A stretch of DNA of 63,086 nucleotides from JAGXQV01 sp964527565 (GCA_964527565.1 CAZGOY010000018.1:1-63086), one strand, 5' to 3'; shown: positions 51,512-61,417, counted from the stretch's first letter. The notes: a model not told the origin generated them from the sequence alone. Made by a program: numbers and translations.

Positions 51512-53542
51512 TCACGCCTTGAGCAGTTCGTGACGCCCGCCCAGCCAGCGCTCAAGATGACGGGCGGCATGCTGCGGATAATCACGCAAGAGGATTTCCG
51601 CCGTATTGCGTGCCTGTTCCAGCAAATCCTGGTGGCATTCCAGGTCGGCGACTTTCAGCATGGGCACGCCGCTTTGCTTCGCGCCGAGAAATTCTCCCGG
51701 CCCGCGCAACTGTAAATCGCGGCGCGCGATTTCGAAACCGTCGCTGCTCTCATGAATGATCTTCAGGCGTTCGCGGGCGGTTTCCGACAAGGGTTGCTGG
51801 TAGAGCAACAGGCACACGCTGGCGGCAGCCCCCCGCCCTACCCGCCCGCGCAGCTGGTGCAACTGGGAGAGGCCCATGCGCTCGGCGTTTTCGATGATCA
51901 TCAGCGAGGCGTTCGGCACATCGACACCGACCTCGATCACCGTGGTCGCCACCAGCAGGTGAATGTCCCCGGCCTTGAACGCCGCCATGACGGCAGCCTT
52001 TTCGGCGGCGGGCAAACGTCCGTGCACCAGACCGATGTTCAGTTCCGGCAGGCAGGCGGAAAGCGTTTCCCAGGTTTCCGTGGCGGTCTTGAGTTGCAGG
52101 GTTTCGGATTCCTCGATCAGCGGACACACCCAATATGCCTGCCGCCCTTGCAGGCAGGCGGCACGCACCCGTTCCACCACCTCGGCGCGGCGCGTCTCCG
52201 ACACCAGCTTGGTGAGCACCGGGGTACGCCCCGGCGGCAATTCGTCGATCAGCGAAACATCCAGGTCGGCGTAATAACTCATCGACAGGGTGCGCGGGAT
52301 GGGCGTGGCGCTCATCATCAACTGGTGCGGCGTGACGTTGCCACCCTTGTGGCGCAGTGCCAAGCGCTGGTGGACGCCGAAACGGTGCTGCTCGTCGATG
52401 ACAGCGAGGCCGAGGCGGCTGAATTCGACCTGTTCCTGGAACAGGGCATGGGTGCCGACCACCAGCCCCGCTCCCCCGCTGGCCGCTAGCGCCAGCGCGG
52501 CACGCTTTTCCCTGGCATTGAGACGTGCCGCCAGCCAGGCGGTTTTCACGCCGATGGCCGCCAGCCATTCGGCCAGCTTGAGAAAATGCTGTTCGGCGAG
52601 TATTTCGGTAGGCGCCATCAGTGCTGCCTGATAGCCGTTTTCGATAGCTTGCAGGGCGGCCAATGCCGCCACCACGGTCTTGCCGCTACCGACGTCGCCT
52701 TGCAGCAGGCGCTGCATGGGGTGCGGTTGCGTCAGATCGCGGCTGATTTCGGCGGCCACCCGCTGTTGCGCAGCGGTCAGGCCGAACGGCAAGGCGGCAA
52801 GGAATTTTCCCGTCAGCGTGCCGTTCGGCGCCAGCGATGGGGCATCCACGCTGCGCCGCCGCCGGTAATGCAGGCGCATGGAAAGCTGCTGTGCCAGCAG
52901 TTCATCGAAAGCCAGGCGCCGCCAAGCCGGATGGGTGCGTTCGCCGAGTGCGAGTTGCGAGGCTTCCGGGGGCGGCTGGTGCAGGTAGCGAATGCTGGCG
53001 GCGAAGTCCGGCAGGCCCAGCCGCTCGCACAGGGCCTCCGGCAAGGTATCGGCCAAATCCTGATCTTGCAGCGCCAGCCCGGCCAGCTTGCGCAGGACCG
53101 CCTGGGACAATCCGGCAGTGGTGGGATAAACCGGCGTCAGGGACTCGGCAAGCGGAGCGCCCTCCCCCACGGCGCGGCATCTCGGGTGCACCATTTCCGT
53201 GCCGTGAAAGCCATGCCGCAATTCGCCCAGCGCGCGCACGGTCTTGCCCTCTTCCAGCACCTTGGTCTGGCTGGGATAAAAATGCAGGAAACGCAGCGTG
53301 ATCTGTCCGCCGCCATCCTGCAATATGCAGGTCAGCGCCTTGCGCGGACGGTACTGGATCTGCTGCTCGACGATGCGCCCTTCGACCTGCACCGTCTGGC
53401 CGAAGGGCGCATCGGCAATCGGGTAGAGGTGAGTTTCGTCCTCGTAACGCAAGGGCAGGTGCAGGAGAACGTCAAAGGCGCGCTGTATGCCCAGCTTGGC
53501 GAGTTTGTCGCGGACGGCCTTGCCGATTTTCCAGTCCATCAT
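51512..53542 (-). CDS. recG: ATP-dependent DNA helicase RecG
   Basis: A 676-residue branch-migration helicase that remodels stalled forks and Holliday junctions. An N-terminal wedge/OB domain (VQVEGRIVEQQIQYRP) is followed by the helicase core: Walker A LQGDVGSGKTVVAALA, DEQH box VIDEQHRFGV, TATPIPRTL, and the VIEVGVDVPNASLM and QLRGRVGRGAA motifs of domain 2. Length fits the family (about 690). It overlaps no neighbour; ridA lies 37 bases upstream on the same strand. Confidence 0.96.
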   Translation of the reverse strand: MMDWKIGKAVRDKLAKLGIQRAFDVLLHLPLRYEDETHLYPIADAPFGQTVQVEGRIVEQQIQYRPRKALTCILQDGGGQITLRFLHFYPSQTKVLEEGKTVRALGELRHGFHGTEMVHPRCRAVGEGAPLAESLTPVYPTTAGLSQAVLRKLAGLALQDQDLADTLPEALCERLGLPDFAASIRYLHQPPPEASQLALGERTHPAWRRLAFDELLAQQLSMRLHYRRRRSVDAPSLAPNGTLTGKFLAALPFGLTAAQQRVAAEISRDLTQPHPMQRLLQGDVGSGKTVVAALAALQAIENGYQAALMAPTEILAEQHFLKLAEWLAAIGVKTAWLAARLNAREKRAALALAASGGAGLVVGTHALFQEQVEFSRLGLAVIDEQHRFGVHQRLALRHKGGNVTPHQLMMSATPIPRTLSMSYYADLDVSLIDELPPGRTPVLTKLVSETRRAEVVERVRAACLQGRQAYWVCPLIEESETLQLKTATETWETLSACLPELNIGLVHGRLPAAEKAAVMAAFKAGDIHLLVATTVIEVGVDVPNASLMIIENAERMGLSQLHQLRGRVGRGAAASVCLLLYQQPLSETARERLKIIHESSDGFEIARRDLQLRGPGEFLGAKQSGVPMLKVADLECHQDLLEQARNTAEILLRDYPQHAARHLERWLGGRHELLKA

Positions 53543-53579
53543 TCAGGCGCCAAGTACTGGGACAGGAAAGCGCTGTGCC

Positions 53580-53966
53580 TCAAGCCTTTTCGATATGCAG
53601 GATCGCATCCATTTCCACCAGCGCGGCGCGCGGCAGCTCTTTCACGCCGACAGCAGCGCGCGCCGGATAGGGCTGGTCGAAATACTTGGCCATGATTTCA
53701 TTGACCTTGGCGAAATGGGCCAGATCGGTGAGATAGACATTCAGCTTGACGGTGGCGTTCAGCCCTGCTCCGGCGGCATTGGCCACGGCGCCCAGGTTGA
53801 GGAACACCTGCTCGATCTGCGCCTCGATGCCTTCTTTCATGACCATGCCGTGCGGGTCCAGGCCGATCTGGCCGGACAGGTACACCGTATCGCCCACGCG
53901 CACGCCTTGCGAATAGGTGCCGATGGCGGCGGGGGCATTGGGGGTGGAAAGGATTTGTCTGCTCAT
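53580..53966 (-). CDS. ridA: RidA family enamine/imine deaminase
   Basis: 128 residues. Typical blocks are NAPAAIGTYSQGVRVGDTVYLSGQ, the LGAVANAAGAGLNATVKLNVYLTDL core and YFDQPYPARAAVGVKELPRAALVEMDAI (each split here by family motif), the last containing the catalytic Arg. RidA removes reactive 2-aminoacrylate and related enamines. Its place between spoT/cyclase and recG is common in betaproteobacteria. Confidence 0.94.
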   Translation of the reverse strand: MSRQILSTPNAPAAIGTYSQGVRVGDTVYLSGQIGLDPHGMVMKEGIEAQIEQVFLNLGAVANAAGAGLNATVKLNVYLTDLAHFAKVNEIMAKYFDQPYPARAAVGVKELPRAALVEMDAILHIEKA

Positions 53967-53991
53967 GGGTGGCTTCCTCGATCAATTTGGG

Positions 53992-55083
53992 TTAAAACAA
54001 CTCCACTTCGCTCTGATAATGCTCGCTTTCCAAGGCACCCTTGGCAATCAGATCTTCATACAAGCAGACCTGGTTGCGCCCATGCTGCTTGGCGTAATAG
54101 AGCGCTTCGTCGGCGTGGCCCACGGTAGTGGAAGCGATGTCATCGCTGTGAATGTGGGTAAAACCGATGCTCACCGTCACCTGCCCGACCTGGGGAAAGT
54201 GGAAGGCTTCCACCGCCTTGCGGAAACGTTCGAGCACGGCACGCGCATTCTCCGGCGTCGCCGGTTCCAGCACCACCACGAACTCTTCACCGCCAAAGCG
54301 GAACAGCCTGTCGTTCTGGCGGAAGCTTTTTTCCATCAGCCGCGCCAGCAACAGGAGCACCTCGTCACCATACAGATGGCCGAAACGGTCGTTGACACTC
54401 TTGAAAAAATCGATGTCGATCACCGCCAGCCAGTGGCTCCAGCCAGGATGGATCTTGCGGCGGCGCGGCGCCTTGGGCTTTCCGCCGGACTTTGCATCTG
54501 CATGACGATAATGGGCGGTAATGCGGGCGATATTGTTGTCGAAGGTCTTGCGATTGAGCAGGCCGGTCAGGGTGTCGCGTTCGCTGTCGTCGAGTATCGA
54601 CAGGTAATTCTGGTAAATTTTGAGAAAACCGGTCACCAGCTTGGCGCTGACCTTGCTGTGCCGCCCGCTCTCGATTTCCAGAAAACCGACCACGCTATCG
54701 TTGTTGCCCAGCACCGGATAGATGTAACGGATGCAGTTTTCACTCAGGCAAGCGCAATCCAGCTTGGTCATTTGCCGCGATTCCAGCACGGCGGAAAAAC
54801 CCGCCAATCCATCCAGGGGAACAGCGAAATCGCCACCTTCATCCAGATCGTCGGCTTCAACAACCAATTCTTCGCTTTCGAAACGCACCAAAGGAAATAT
54901 CTGTTGCTTACCTTGATGGGTTTCGAGCTTGTGAAGAATGATGCGGCTGGCCCGGATCAATTCGTGCAGGGTTTTTACCAGGCTGAGTTCGAGCGAATCG
55001 CGGTCGCGCTGGCCGGTAATCTGCACCACCGATTCCAGCAGACTTTCGGTGCTGCGGCTCTGATGATTTTCCTCAATGGTCAT
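53992..55083 (-). CDS. GAF-like/GGDEF diguanylate cyclase
   Basis: 363 residues. An N-terminal GAF-like domain (about residues 15-165, with CACLSENCIRYIYPVLG) precedes a GGDEF domain with DTLTGLLNRKTFDN, VIDIDFFKSVNDRFGHLYGD and RFGGEEFVVVL. GGEEF is an active form, and RQND five residues upstream fits the RxxD inhibitory site. A basic insert (GGKPKAPRRRKIHPG) interrupts the usual spacing after the first GGDEF helix. It lies 9 bases after the spoT-like gene, linking c-di-GMP and (p)ppGpp genes in one unit. Confidence 0.87.
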   Translation of the reverse strand: MTIEENHQSRSTESLLESVVQITGQRDRDSLELSLVKTLHELIRASRIILHKLETHQGKQQIFPLVRFESEELVVEADDLDEGGDFAVPLDGLAGFSAVLESRQMTKLDCACLSENCIRYIYPVLGNNDSVVGFLEIESGRHSKVSAKLVTGFLKIYQNYLSILDDSERDTLTGLLNRKTFDNNIARITAHYRHADAKSGGKPKAPRRRKIHPGWSHWLAVIDIDFFKSVNDRFGHLYGDEVLLLLARLMEKSFRQNDRLFRFGGEEFVVVLEPATPENARAVLERFRKAVEAFHFPQVGQVTVSIGFTHIHSDDIASTTVGHADEALYYAKQHGRNQVCLYEDLIAKGALESEHYQSEVELF

Positions 55084-55092
55084 ATTGTTGCT

Positions 55093-57207
55093 TCATCCCT
55101 TCAATCGAGCGATTCTTATCACTTCCTGCAGTTTGCGCAAACAGCGCATGACATTGGCCAAGTGTGCGCGATTTTCCACCTGCAGGGTGAACAGCATGGC
55201 GACATAGACGCTGCCGTCTTCTTCTTCCATGCTGACGTTATCAATGTTGGAGCCCGCCTCGGCGATGGTTGCAGCGACCTTGGCGAGCACGCCACGCTGG
55301 TTGGCCACCACCAGGCGAATGGCGACGTCGAACAGCTTGGGCGTGTTGGGATCCCATTCCACGTCGAGAAACTTGTCGGCATCGCCGCGCACCTTGGCGA
55401 TCTGCGCGCAATCGTGCGTATGGATCATCAACCCCTGCCCCTTGTTGATCAGGCCGATGATGGGATCACCGGGAATGGGGCGGCAACACTTGGCGAACTG
55501 CACCGCCATGCCTTCCGAACCGCGTATGGTAATGGAGCCGCCGGAGCCGGCCTTGCGCTCTTCCGGCAACGCATCGTTCAGAGCCAGCAACTGGCGCGCC
55601 ACCACGATATTGAGACGCTTGCCCAAGCCGATGTCCGCCAGGATTTCTTCGCGCGGCCTGCTGTTCTCGCGCAACAGTTTTTCCCACTGGGCGGCACTGA
55701 CCTCGCCCGCGCTCACGCCCAGCGCGCGCAGCGCCTGGTTGAGCAGGCGTTCGCCGAGGGCGGCGGATTCCTCGTATTGCATGGTCTTGAGGAAATGGCG
55801 GATGTGCGAGCGCGCCTTGCCGGTGGCGACGTAATTCAGCCAGGAAGGGTTGGGCTTGCCGTGGGCGGCGGTGATGATCTCGACCTGGTCGCCGTTATGC
55901 AGCTCGGTCCTAAGTGGCGCCAGTTCGTGGTTGATCTTGGCGGCCACGCAACGGTTGCCGACGTCGGTGTGCACGGAGTAGGCAAAATCCACCGGCGTGG
56001 CACCGCGCGGCAGCGCGAAAATCTTGCCCTTGGGGGTAAAGACATACACGTCGTCAGGAAACAGGTCGACCTTGATGTGTTCCAGGAATTCGGAAGCGTC
56101 GCCGCTTTCCGACTGGATTTCCAGCAGGCTTTGCAGCCACTGGTGGGTTTTGCTGTGTATCTCGCTTTCGCCCGGTTCGCCGCTCTTGTAAACCCAGTGC
56201 GAGGCGACGCCGGCTTCGGCGATCTTGTGCATGTCCTGGCTGCGGATCTGGATTTCAATGGGGGTGGCGAAGGGGCCGAACAGCGTGGTATGCAAGGACT
56301 GATAACCGTTGGCCTTGGGAATGGCGATATAGTCCTTGAACTTGCCGGGAATCGGTTTGTACAGGGCGTGCAGCGCGCCCAGCGCCAGATAGCAGGTCGG
56401 CACGTCCTTGACGATGACGCGGAAACCGTAGATGTCGAAAACCTCTGAAAACGGTAGAGATTTCCCCTGCATCTTGCTGTAAACACTGTAAAGATGCTTT
56501 TCCCGCCCGGTGACGCTGGCGTCGATGCCAACCTCCGCCAGCTTGTGCTTGATCGCTTCCTGCACCTTGGCCACCACTTCGCGGCGGTTGCCGCGCGCGG
56601 CCTTGATGGCTTTGTCCAGCACCTGGTAGCGGTTGGGGTAGAGAAACTGGAAACTCAAATCCTCCAGTTCCCGGTAAGTCTGGTTGAGGCCCAGGCGGTT
56701 GGCGATGGGCGCATAGATTTCCAGGGTTTCACGGGCGATGCGCTGGCGCTTTTCCTCGCGCATCGCGGTGAGGGTGCGCATGTTGTGCAGGCGGTCGGCC
56801 AGCTTGACGAGGATGACGCGCACGTCGCGCGCCATGGCCAGCAGCATCTTGCGGAAATTTTCCGCCTGGGCGTGCGCCTCGGTCTGAAAAGAGAGCTTGT
56901 CGAGCTTGGAAACGCCATCGACCAGGTCGGCCACGGATTTGCCGAACTTGTCGGCGATATCCTGCTTGGTGAAGGCCGTATCCTCCATCACGTCATGCAG
57001 CAGCCCGGCAATCAGCACCTGATCGTCGAGATGCCATTCGGCGAGAATCTGCGCAACCGCCAGGGGATGCGAAACATAGGGTTCGCCGCTCAGGCGAAAC
57101 TGTCCCTCATGCGCCACCTTGCTGAGTTCGTAGGCGGCCATGACGCGCGCCACCTCTTCCGGGCGCAGGTAGTTAAGCTGGGAAGTTAACGCTTCGAGAG
57201 AGGACAT
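55093..57207 (-). CDS. spoT: (p)ppGpp synthetase/hydrolase (SpoT/RelA family)
   Basis: 704 residues. The HD hydrolase domain is complete (GEPYVSHPLAVAQIL, LLHDVMEDTAFTKQDI), so it can degrade (p)ppGpp. The synthetase domain (YSVYSKMQGKSLPFSEVFDI, GKFKDYIAIPKANGYQSLHT), TGS domain (VYVFTPKGKIFALPRG) and C-terminal ACT domain follow. Length and the intact HD point to SpoT. It is next to rpoZ and gmk as in E. coli, where rpoZ-spoT is an operon. Confidence 0.94.
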   Translation of the reverse strand: MSSLEALTSQLNYLRPEEVARVMAAYELSKVAHEGQFRLSGEPYVSHPLAVAQILAEWHLDDQVLIAGLLHDVMEDTAFTKQDIADKFGKSVADLVDGVSKLDKLSFQTEAHAQAENFRKMLLAMARDVRVILVKLADRLHNMRTLTAMREEKRQRIARETLEIYAPIANRLGLNQTYRELEDLSFQFLYPNRYQVLDKAIKAARGNRREVVAKVQEAIKHKLAEVGIDASVTGREKHLYSVYSKMQGKSLPFSEVFDIYGFRVIVKDVPTCYLALGALHALYKPIPGKFKDYIAIPKANGYQSLHTTLFGPFATPIEIQIRSQDMHKIAEAGVASHWVYKSGEPGESEIHSKTHQWLQSLLEIQSESGDASEFLEHIKVDLFPDDVYVFTPKGKIFALPRGATPVDFAYSVHTDVGNRCVAAKINHELAPLRTELHNGDQVEIITAAHGKPNPSWLNYVATGKARSHIRHFLKTMQYEESAALGERLLNQALRALGVSAGEVSAAQWEKLLRENSRPREEILADIGLGKRLNIVVARQLLALNDALPEERKAGSGGSITIRGSEGMAVQFAKCCRPIPGDPIIGLINKGQGLMIHTHDCAQIAKVRGDADKFLDVEWDPNTPKLFDVAIRLVVANQRGVLAKVAATIAEAGSNIDNVSMEEEDGSVYVAMLFTLQVENRAHLANVMRCLRKLQEVIRIARLKG

Positions 57208-57275
57208 AAATCGAGGGGCCGACAGCGCATCAGCATGTAACGCGTGACCGGCTGCCAGCCCCTAGCCTGGAAATG

Positions 57276-57482
57276 TCACGCTCGCCCGCGATTGAGGATT
57301 TCCATGCCGACTTTCCCCTGCGAGATTTCGCGCAACGCGATGACGGTGGGCTTGTCACGGTTGGCTTCCACCAGGGGCGTGGCACCGGTGGCGAGCTGGC
57401 GCGCTCGGTAGGTGGCGGCCAGAGCCAGTTCGAAGCGGTTGGGGATGCGTTTCAGACAATCGTCAACAGTAATGCGAGCCAT
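57276..57482 (-). CDS. rpoZ: RNA polymerase omega subunit
   Basis: 68 residues starting MARITVDDCLKRIPNRFEL, the omega signature, with LAATYRARQLATG and IALREISQGKVG. Omega assists RNA polymerase assembly and forms part of one ppGpp site, which fits its place just before spoT. The ATG lies 14 bases after the gmk stop with AAGGAAAAAACATG providing a ribosome-binding site. Confidence 0.96.
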   Translation of the reverse strand: MARITVDDCLKRIPNRFELALAATYRARQLATGATPLVEANRDKPTVIALREISQGKVGMEILNRGRA

Positions 57483-57496
57483 GTTTTTTCCTTGGA

Positions 57497-58108
57497 TTAT
57501 TTCATTTTGCCGATAATGCCGGCATGCAGGTCCAACTGGTGTTCCGCCTTCAGGCGTTGCGCGCGGACCACCGCCAGCAACTCCTGCAACGCGGTATTGA
57601 AGTCGTCGTTGATAATAACATAATCGAATTCCTCGACATGCCCGATATCCGCGCGCGCGGCGGCCAGACGGCGGGCAATCACCTCGGGCGCATCGGTGCC
57701 GCGCCCCTTCAGGCGCTCGGTCAGCACTTCCAGGGAAGGCGGCAGGATGAAGATGCCGATGGCTTCTGGAAATAGGCGCCGCACCTGCGCGGCGCCCTGC
57801 CAGTCGATCTCCAGCAGGATGTCGGCACCCCCGGCGATCACGCTTTCTATCCACGGCTGCGAGGTACCGTAGCGGTTGCCGTACACTTCCGCGCTTTCCA
57901 GAAAATCGCCGCGTTGCAGCATGTCGAGAAAGGTTTTTTCATCGACGAAATGGTAGTCCTGGCCGTTCACCTCGCCGGGACGAGGCGCGCGCGTGGTATA
58001 GGAAACGGACAGTTTTACCTGTTTGTCCAGCCCCAGCAGCGCGCGCACCAGGCTGGTCTTGCCCGCGCCGGAAGGTGCCGTGACCACGAAAATATTGCCC
58101 TTGCTCAT
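57497..58108 (-). CDS. gmk: Guanylate kinase
   Basis: 203 residues that phosphorylate GMP to GDP. The P-loop is VVTAPSGAGKTSLVRALLG, GMP-binding blocks are SVSYTTRAPRPGEVNGQDYHF and ESAEVYGNRYGTS, and ILLEIDWQGAAQVRRLFP is the core strand. The ATG at MSKGNIFVVTAPSG has GAGGACACC upstream; the frame continues into serS but is not gmk-like there. It feeds the GTP pool used by the neighbouring spoT product. Confidence 0.96.
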   Translation of the reverse strand: MSKGNIFVVTAPSGAGKTSLVRALLGLDKQVKLSVSYTTRAPRPGEVNGQDYHFVDEKTFLDMLQRGDFLESAEVYGNRYGTSQPWIESVIAGGADILLEIDWQGAAQVRRLFPEAIGIFILPPSLEVLTERLKGRGTDAPEVIARRLAAARADIGHVEEFDYVIINDDFNTALQELLAVVRAQRLKAEHQLDLHAGIIGKMK

Positions 58109-58127
58109 GATGGTGTCCTCAAAACGA

Positions 58128-59408
58128 TTATGCAGACAGCCTGTCCAGGCCACCCATATACGGGCGCAACGCAGCCGGAAGCGTGATGCTGCCGTCGCCG
58201 TTCTGGTAATTTTCGAGTATCGCCACCAGCGTGCGCCCCACCGCCAGGCCGGAACCATTGAGCGTATGCACCAGTTCCGGCTTGTTCTTGTCGTTGCGGA
58301 AGCGCGCCTGCATACGCCGCGCCTGGAACGATTCAAAACTGCTGCACGAGGAAATCTCGCGGTAGGTGTTCTGCGCCGGCAGCCATACCTCCAGGTCATA
58401 GGTCTTGGCGGCGGAAAAACCCATGTCGCCGCCGCACAGCGCCATCACGCGGTACGGTAGTTCCAGCCGCTTGAGGATGGTCTCGGCGTGGCCGGTAAGT
58501 TCTTCCAGCGCATCGGACGAGCGTTCCGGGTGGACGATCTGCACCAGTTCCACCTTCTCGAACTGGTGCTGGCGGATCATGCCGCGCGTGTCGCGGCCAT
58601 AGGATCCGGCCTCGGAGCGGAAGCACGGGGTATGGGCGACGAATTTCAGTGGCAGGTCTTCCAGCGCCACAATTTCGTCGCGCACGATGTTGGTCACCGG
58701 CACTTCAGCGGTGGGAATCAGATAGAGTTTTTCGTTTTCGTTCTTCTGCACTGCGAAGAGGTCTTCCTCGAACTTGGGCAACTGCCCGGTGCCGCGCATC
58801 GAATCCGGGTTGACCAGGTAAGGCACATACACTTCCGTATAGCCGTGCTCTCCGGTGTGGATATCGAGCATGAACTGCGTAAGCGCGCGGTGCAAACGCG
58901 CCAGCTGGCCTTTCAACAGGGTGAAGCGTGCGCCGCTGATTTTTCCGGCGGTGGCGAAATCCAGCAGTTTCAGTCCTTCGCCGACATCGACGTGATCCTT
59001 GGGGGCAAAATCGAATATGCGCGGCTCACCCACGCGGCGCACTTCGACGTTGTCGTCGGCGGATTTTCCCGGCGGCACCGATTCGTGCGGCAGATTGGGA
59101 ATGGCAAGCAGCAGGTCCTGCATCTTTGCCTGAATCGCTTCCAGCTGCGTTTCGGCGGTTTTCAGTTCATCGCCCAGGCTGGCCACCTCGGCCATGATGG
59201 TAGCCACGTCCTCGCCCTTGGCCTTGGCGATGCCGATCTGCTTGGAGGTGGCATTGCGCTTGGCCTGCAATTCCTGGGTGCGGGTCTGGATGGTCTTGCG
59301 TTCCCCTTCCAGAACCTGGAAAGCGGCCGTATCCAGCGTGAAGCCGCGTGCCGCCAGGCGGTTGGCCACGTTTTCCAGATCGTTGCGTAATAGTTGGATG
59401 TCGAGCAT
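58128..59408 (-). CDS. serS: Seryl-tRNA synthetase
   Basis: A 426-residue class II synthetase. The N-terminal coiled coil (residues about 25-100, VLEGERKTIQTRTQELQAKR, LGDELKTAETQLEAIQAKM) binds the long arm of tRNA-Ser; motif 2 is FRSEAGSYGRDTRGMIRQHQF and motif 3 NGSGLAVGRTLVAILENYQ. EISSCSSFESFQARRM is the Ser-specific region. Downstream comes gmk, upstream lysS. Confidence 0.97.
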   Translation of the reverse strand: MLDIQLLRNDLENVANRLAARGFTLDTAAFQVLEGERKTIQTRTQELQAKRNATSKQIGIAKAKGEDVATIMAEVASLGDELKTAETQLEAIQAKMQDLLLAIPNLPHESVPPGKSADDNVEVRRVGEPRIFDFAPKDHVDVGEGLKLLDFATAGKISGARFTLLKGQLARLHRALTQFMLDIHTGEHGYTEVYVPYLVNPDSMRGTGQLPKFEEDLFAVQKNENEKLYLIPTAEVPVTNIVRDEIVALEDLPLKFVAHTPCFRSEAGSYGRDTRGMIRQHQFEKVELVQIVHPERSSDALEELTGHAETILKRLELPYRVMALCGGDMGFSAAKTYDLEVWLPAQNTYREISSCSSFESFQARRMQARFRNDKNKPELVHTLNGSGLAVGRTLVAILENYQNGDGSITLPAALRPYMGGLDRLSA

Positions 59409-59450
59409 GGTTCTTCCAGTCGGTTTCAGTGATGGCCGCTGCTGTCGCGG

Positions 59451-60962
59451 TCAATTCATACGCATTTGCGGAAACAGGATTACGTCGCGAATGCTCGGGC
59501 TGTCGGTGAGCAGCATGATGAGACGATCGATGCCGATGCCCTCCCCCGCCGTCGGCGGCAGCCCGAATTCCAGTGCGCGGATGTAATCGGCATCGTAGTG
59601 CATGGCTTCGGCGTCGCCGGCTTCCTTCTGCCGTACCTGTTCCATGAAGCGTTCCGCCTGGTCCTCGGCATCGTTCAGCTCGGAGAAGCCATTGGCGATT
59701 TCGCGCCCGACAATGAACAGTTCGAAGCGTTCGGTGATGCCGGGAGTGGCATCGCTACGGCGCGCCAGCGGCGAGACTTCGGCGGGGTAATCGACGATGA
59801 AGGTCGGCTGGATCAGCAGGTGTTCGGTGGTTTCCTCGAACAGCGAGAGTTGCAGCCCGCCCACCCCGTCGGTCGGCTTGTAGGCGGCGTTCAGGCCCTT
59901 CAGGATGTCGATCAGCGCCTTGCGGTCGTGCAACTGCTCCTCGCTGAATTTGCCCGGATGGTATTTGTGGATGGATTCGACGATGGTCAGGCGGTCGAAC
60001 GGCTGCCCCAGGTTGATGGTGTGCCCTTGGTATTGCACCACCGCATGGCCCAGCACGGATTTGGCGGTCTCGCGGAACATCTCTTCCGTCAGGTCCATCA
60101 GGTAACGATAGTCGCGGTAAGCCTCGTAGAATTCAATCATGGTGAATTCCGGATTGTGGCGCGTCGAGAGCCCCTCGTTGCGGAAATTACGGTTGATCTC
60201 GAACACTTTCTCGAAGCCGCCCACCACCAGCCGCTTGAGGTACAGTTCCGGCGCGATGCGCAGGTACAACTCCATGTCCAGCGCGTTATGGTGCGTGGCG
60301 AAGGGCCGCGCCGAAGCACCGCCGGGAATCGGATGCATCATCGGCGTTTCCACTTCCAGGTAGCCGCGCTCCACCAGGAAGGAGCGGATCGCCTGAATCA
60401 CTTTCGAGCGCACGGTGAAGACCTTGCGCGATTCCTCGTTGGTGATCAGGTCGAGGTAGCGTTGGCGGTATTTCTGCTCCTGGTCGGTGAGGCCGTGGAA
60501 CTTTTCCGGCAGCGGGCGCAAGGATTTGGTCAGCAGGCGCAATTCGCTGACACGCACCGTCAATTCGCCGGTCTTGGTCTTGAACAGCCTGCCGCTGGCG
60601 CCGAGAATGTCGCCCAGGTCGTAGTGCTTGAAAGCTTCCAGCGCCGCCGCGCCGGCATCGTCGGCGGTGATGAACAGCTGGATGCGCCCGCTCATGTCCT
60701 GGATGGTGGCAAAGCAGGCCTTGCCCATCACGCGCTTCAACATCATGCGCCCGGCCACGCTGACGCTGACCGCCGCGCCTTCCAGTTCCGCGCCGTCACG
60801 CGCGTCATGGCTGGCGTGCAGGTCGCCCGCCATGTCGTTGCGCCGGAAATCGTTCGGAAAGGCGATGCCTTGCTCGCGCAGCTTTTTCAGCTTGTCGCGG
60901 CGTTCGGCAATGATCTGGTTTTCGTCGGGAGGCACAAGGTTGCTGGAGGTTTCGTCAGTCAT
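59451..60962 (-). CDS. lysS: Lysyl-tRNA synthetase (class II)
   Basis: 503 residues. An OB anticodon-binding domain (VSVAGRMMLKRVMGKACF, FATIQDMSGRIQLF) precedes the class II core: EVETPMMHPIPGGASARPF, motif 2 NFRNEGLSTRHNPEFTMIEF, and motif 3 GEGIGIDRLIMLL. The ATG (MTDETSSNLVPP) overlaps the upstream vapC stop (ATGA), and no Shine-Dalgarno sequence is evident, so its translation may depend on vapC translation. An alternative ATG 9 codons upstream also lacks one. Confidence 0.96.
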   Translation of the reverse strand: MTDETSSNLVPPDENQIIAERRDKLKKLREQGIAFPNDFRRNDMAGDLHASHDARDGAELEGAAVSVSVAGRMMLKRVMGKACFATIQDMSGRIQLFITADDAGAAALEAFKHYDLGDILGASGRLFKTKTGELTVRVSELRLLTKSLRPLPEKFHGLTDQEQKYRQRYLDLITNEESRKVFTVRSKVIQAIRSFLVERGYLEVETPMMHPIPGGASARPFATHHNALDMELYLRIAPELYLKRLVVGGFEKVFEINRNFRNEGLSTRHNPEFTMIEFYEAYRDYRYLMDLTEEMFRETAKSVLGHAVVQYQGHTINLGQPFDRLTIVESIHKYHPGKFSEEQLHDRKALIDILKGLNAAYKPTDGVGGLQLSLFEETTEHLLIQPTFIVDYPAEVSPLARRSDATPGITERFELFIVGREIANGFSELNDAEDQAERFMEQVRQKEAGDAEAMHYDADYIRALEFGLPPTAGEGIGIDRLIMLLTDSPSIRDVILFPQMRMN

Positions 60963-61417
60963 GATAATTGGGGTTGGGCAAAAAAACATTCAACAGTCAT
61001 ACCCAGCCGCTCTGCGGCCTGGCACATGATTTTATCTGCGGTTGCGATACCGCGCGCACCTATCGCACGCGCCGCCGCCAGATGCAGGGCATCCAGAGTT
61101 CGCAGGGGCGTCGGTTTGACCGCATCGAGCAGCCACAACGCCTGCGTCAGCAGGGTATCGCTGACGGGTTGAAGGCGGAAATAGCCTTCGCTAACGTGAC
61201 GCATGAATTCCTGGCGCGCCATCGCCAGATAAGCATCGGAAAAGTCCCCGGCGCGCAGCCGCCGCGCCATGGCGCAATGCCATTCCAGTATGGTCAGGCT
61301 GCTGATCGCCGGGCGGTCAATGCTCGACAAATAGTTTTGTGCCTCGTCCGAAAACGGCTCGGTTACATACAGCTTGAGCAACACGCTGGTATCAGCGTAG
61401 CACTCAGTCACGCGCAT
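60959..61417 (-). CDS. vapC: VapC-like PIN-domain toxin
   Basis: 152 residues of the PIN ribonuclease fold. The acidic residues are in ECYADTSVLLKLYVTE (Asp9), SSLTILEWHCAMARR (Glu), RTLDALHLAAARAIGA (Asp) and the final GIATADKIMCQAA. VapC toxins cleave tRNAs or rRNA. It overlaps the antitoxin by 14 bases and lysS by 4, so the toxin-antitoxin pair is the first part of the lysS-serS transcription unit. Confidence 0.85.
   Translation of the reverse strand: MRVTECYADTSVLLKLYVTEPFSDEAQNYLSSIDRPAISSLTILEWHCAMARRLRAGDFSDAYLAMARQEFMRHVSEGYFRLQPVSDTLLTQALWLLDAVKPTPLRTLDALHLAAARAIGARGIATADKIMCQAAERLGMTVECFFAQPQLS

Noticed and set aside
53917..56448. 843-codon open frame on the plus strand opposite the cyclase and spoT genes
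   Set aside because: It spans two well-supported minus-strand genes and shows no domain; a codon-bias shadow.
59466..61172. 568-codon open frame opposite lysS
   Set aside because: Antisense to lysS and vapC with shadow-like composition.
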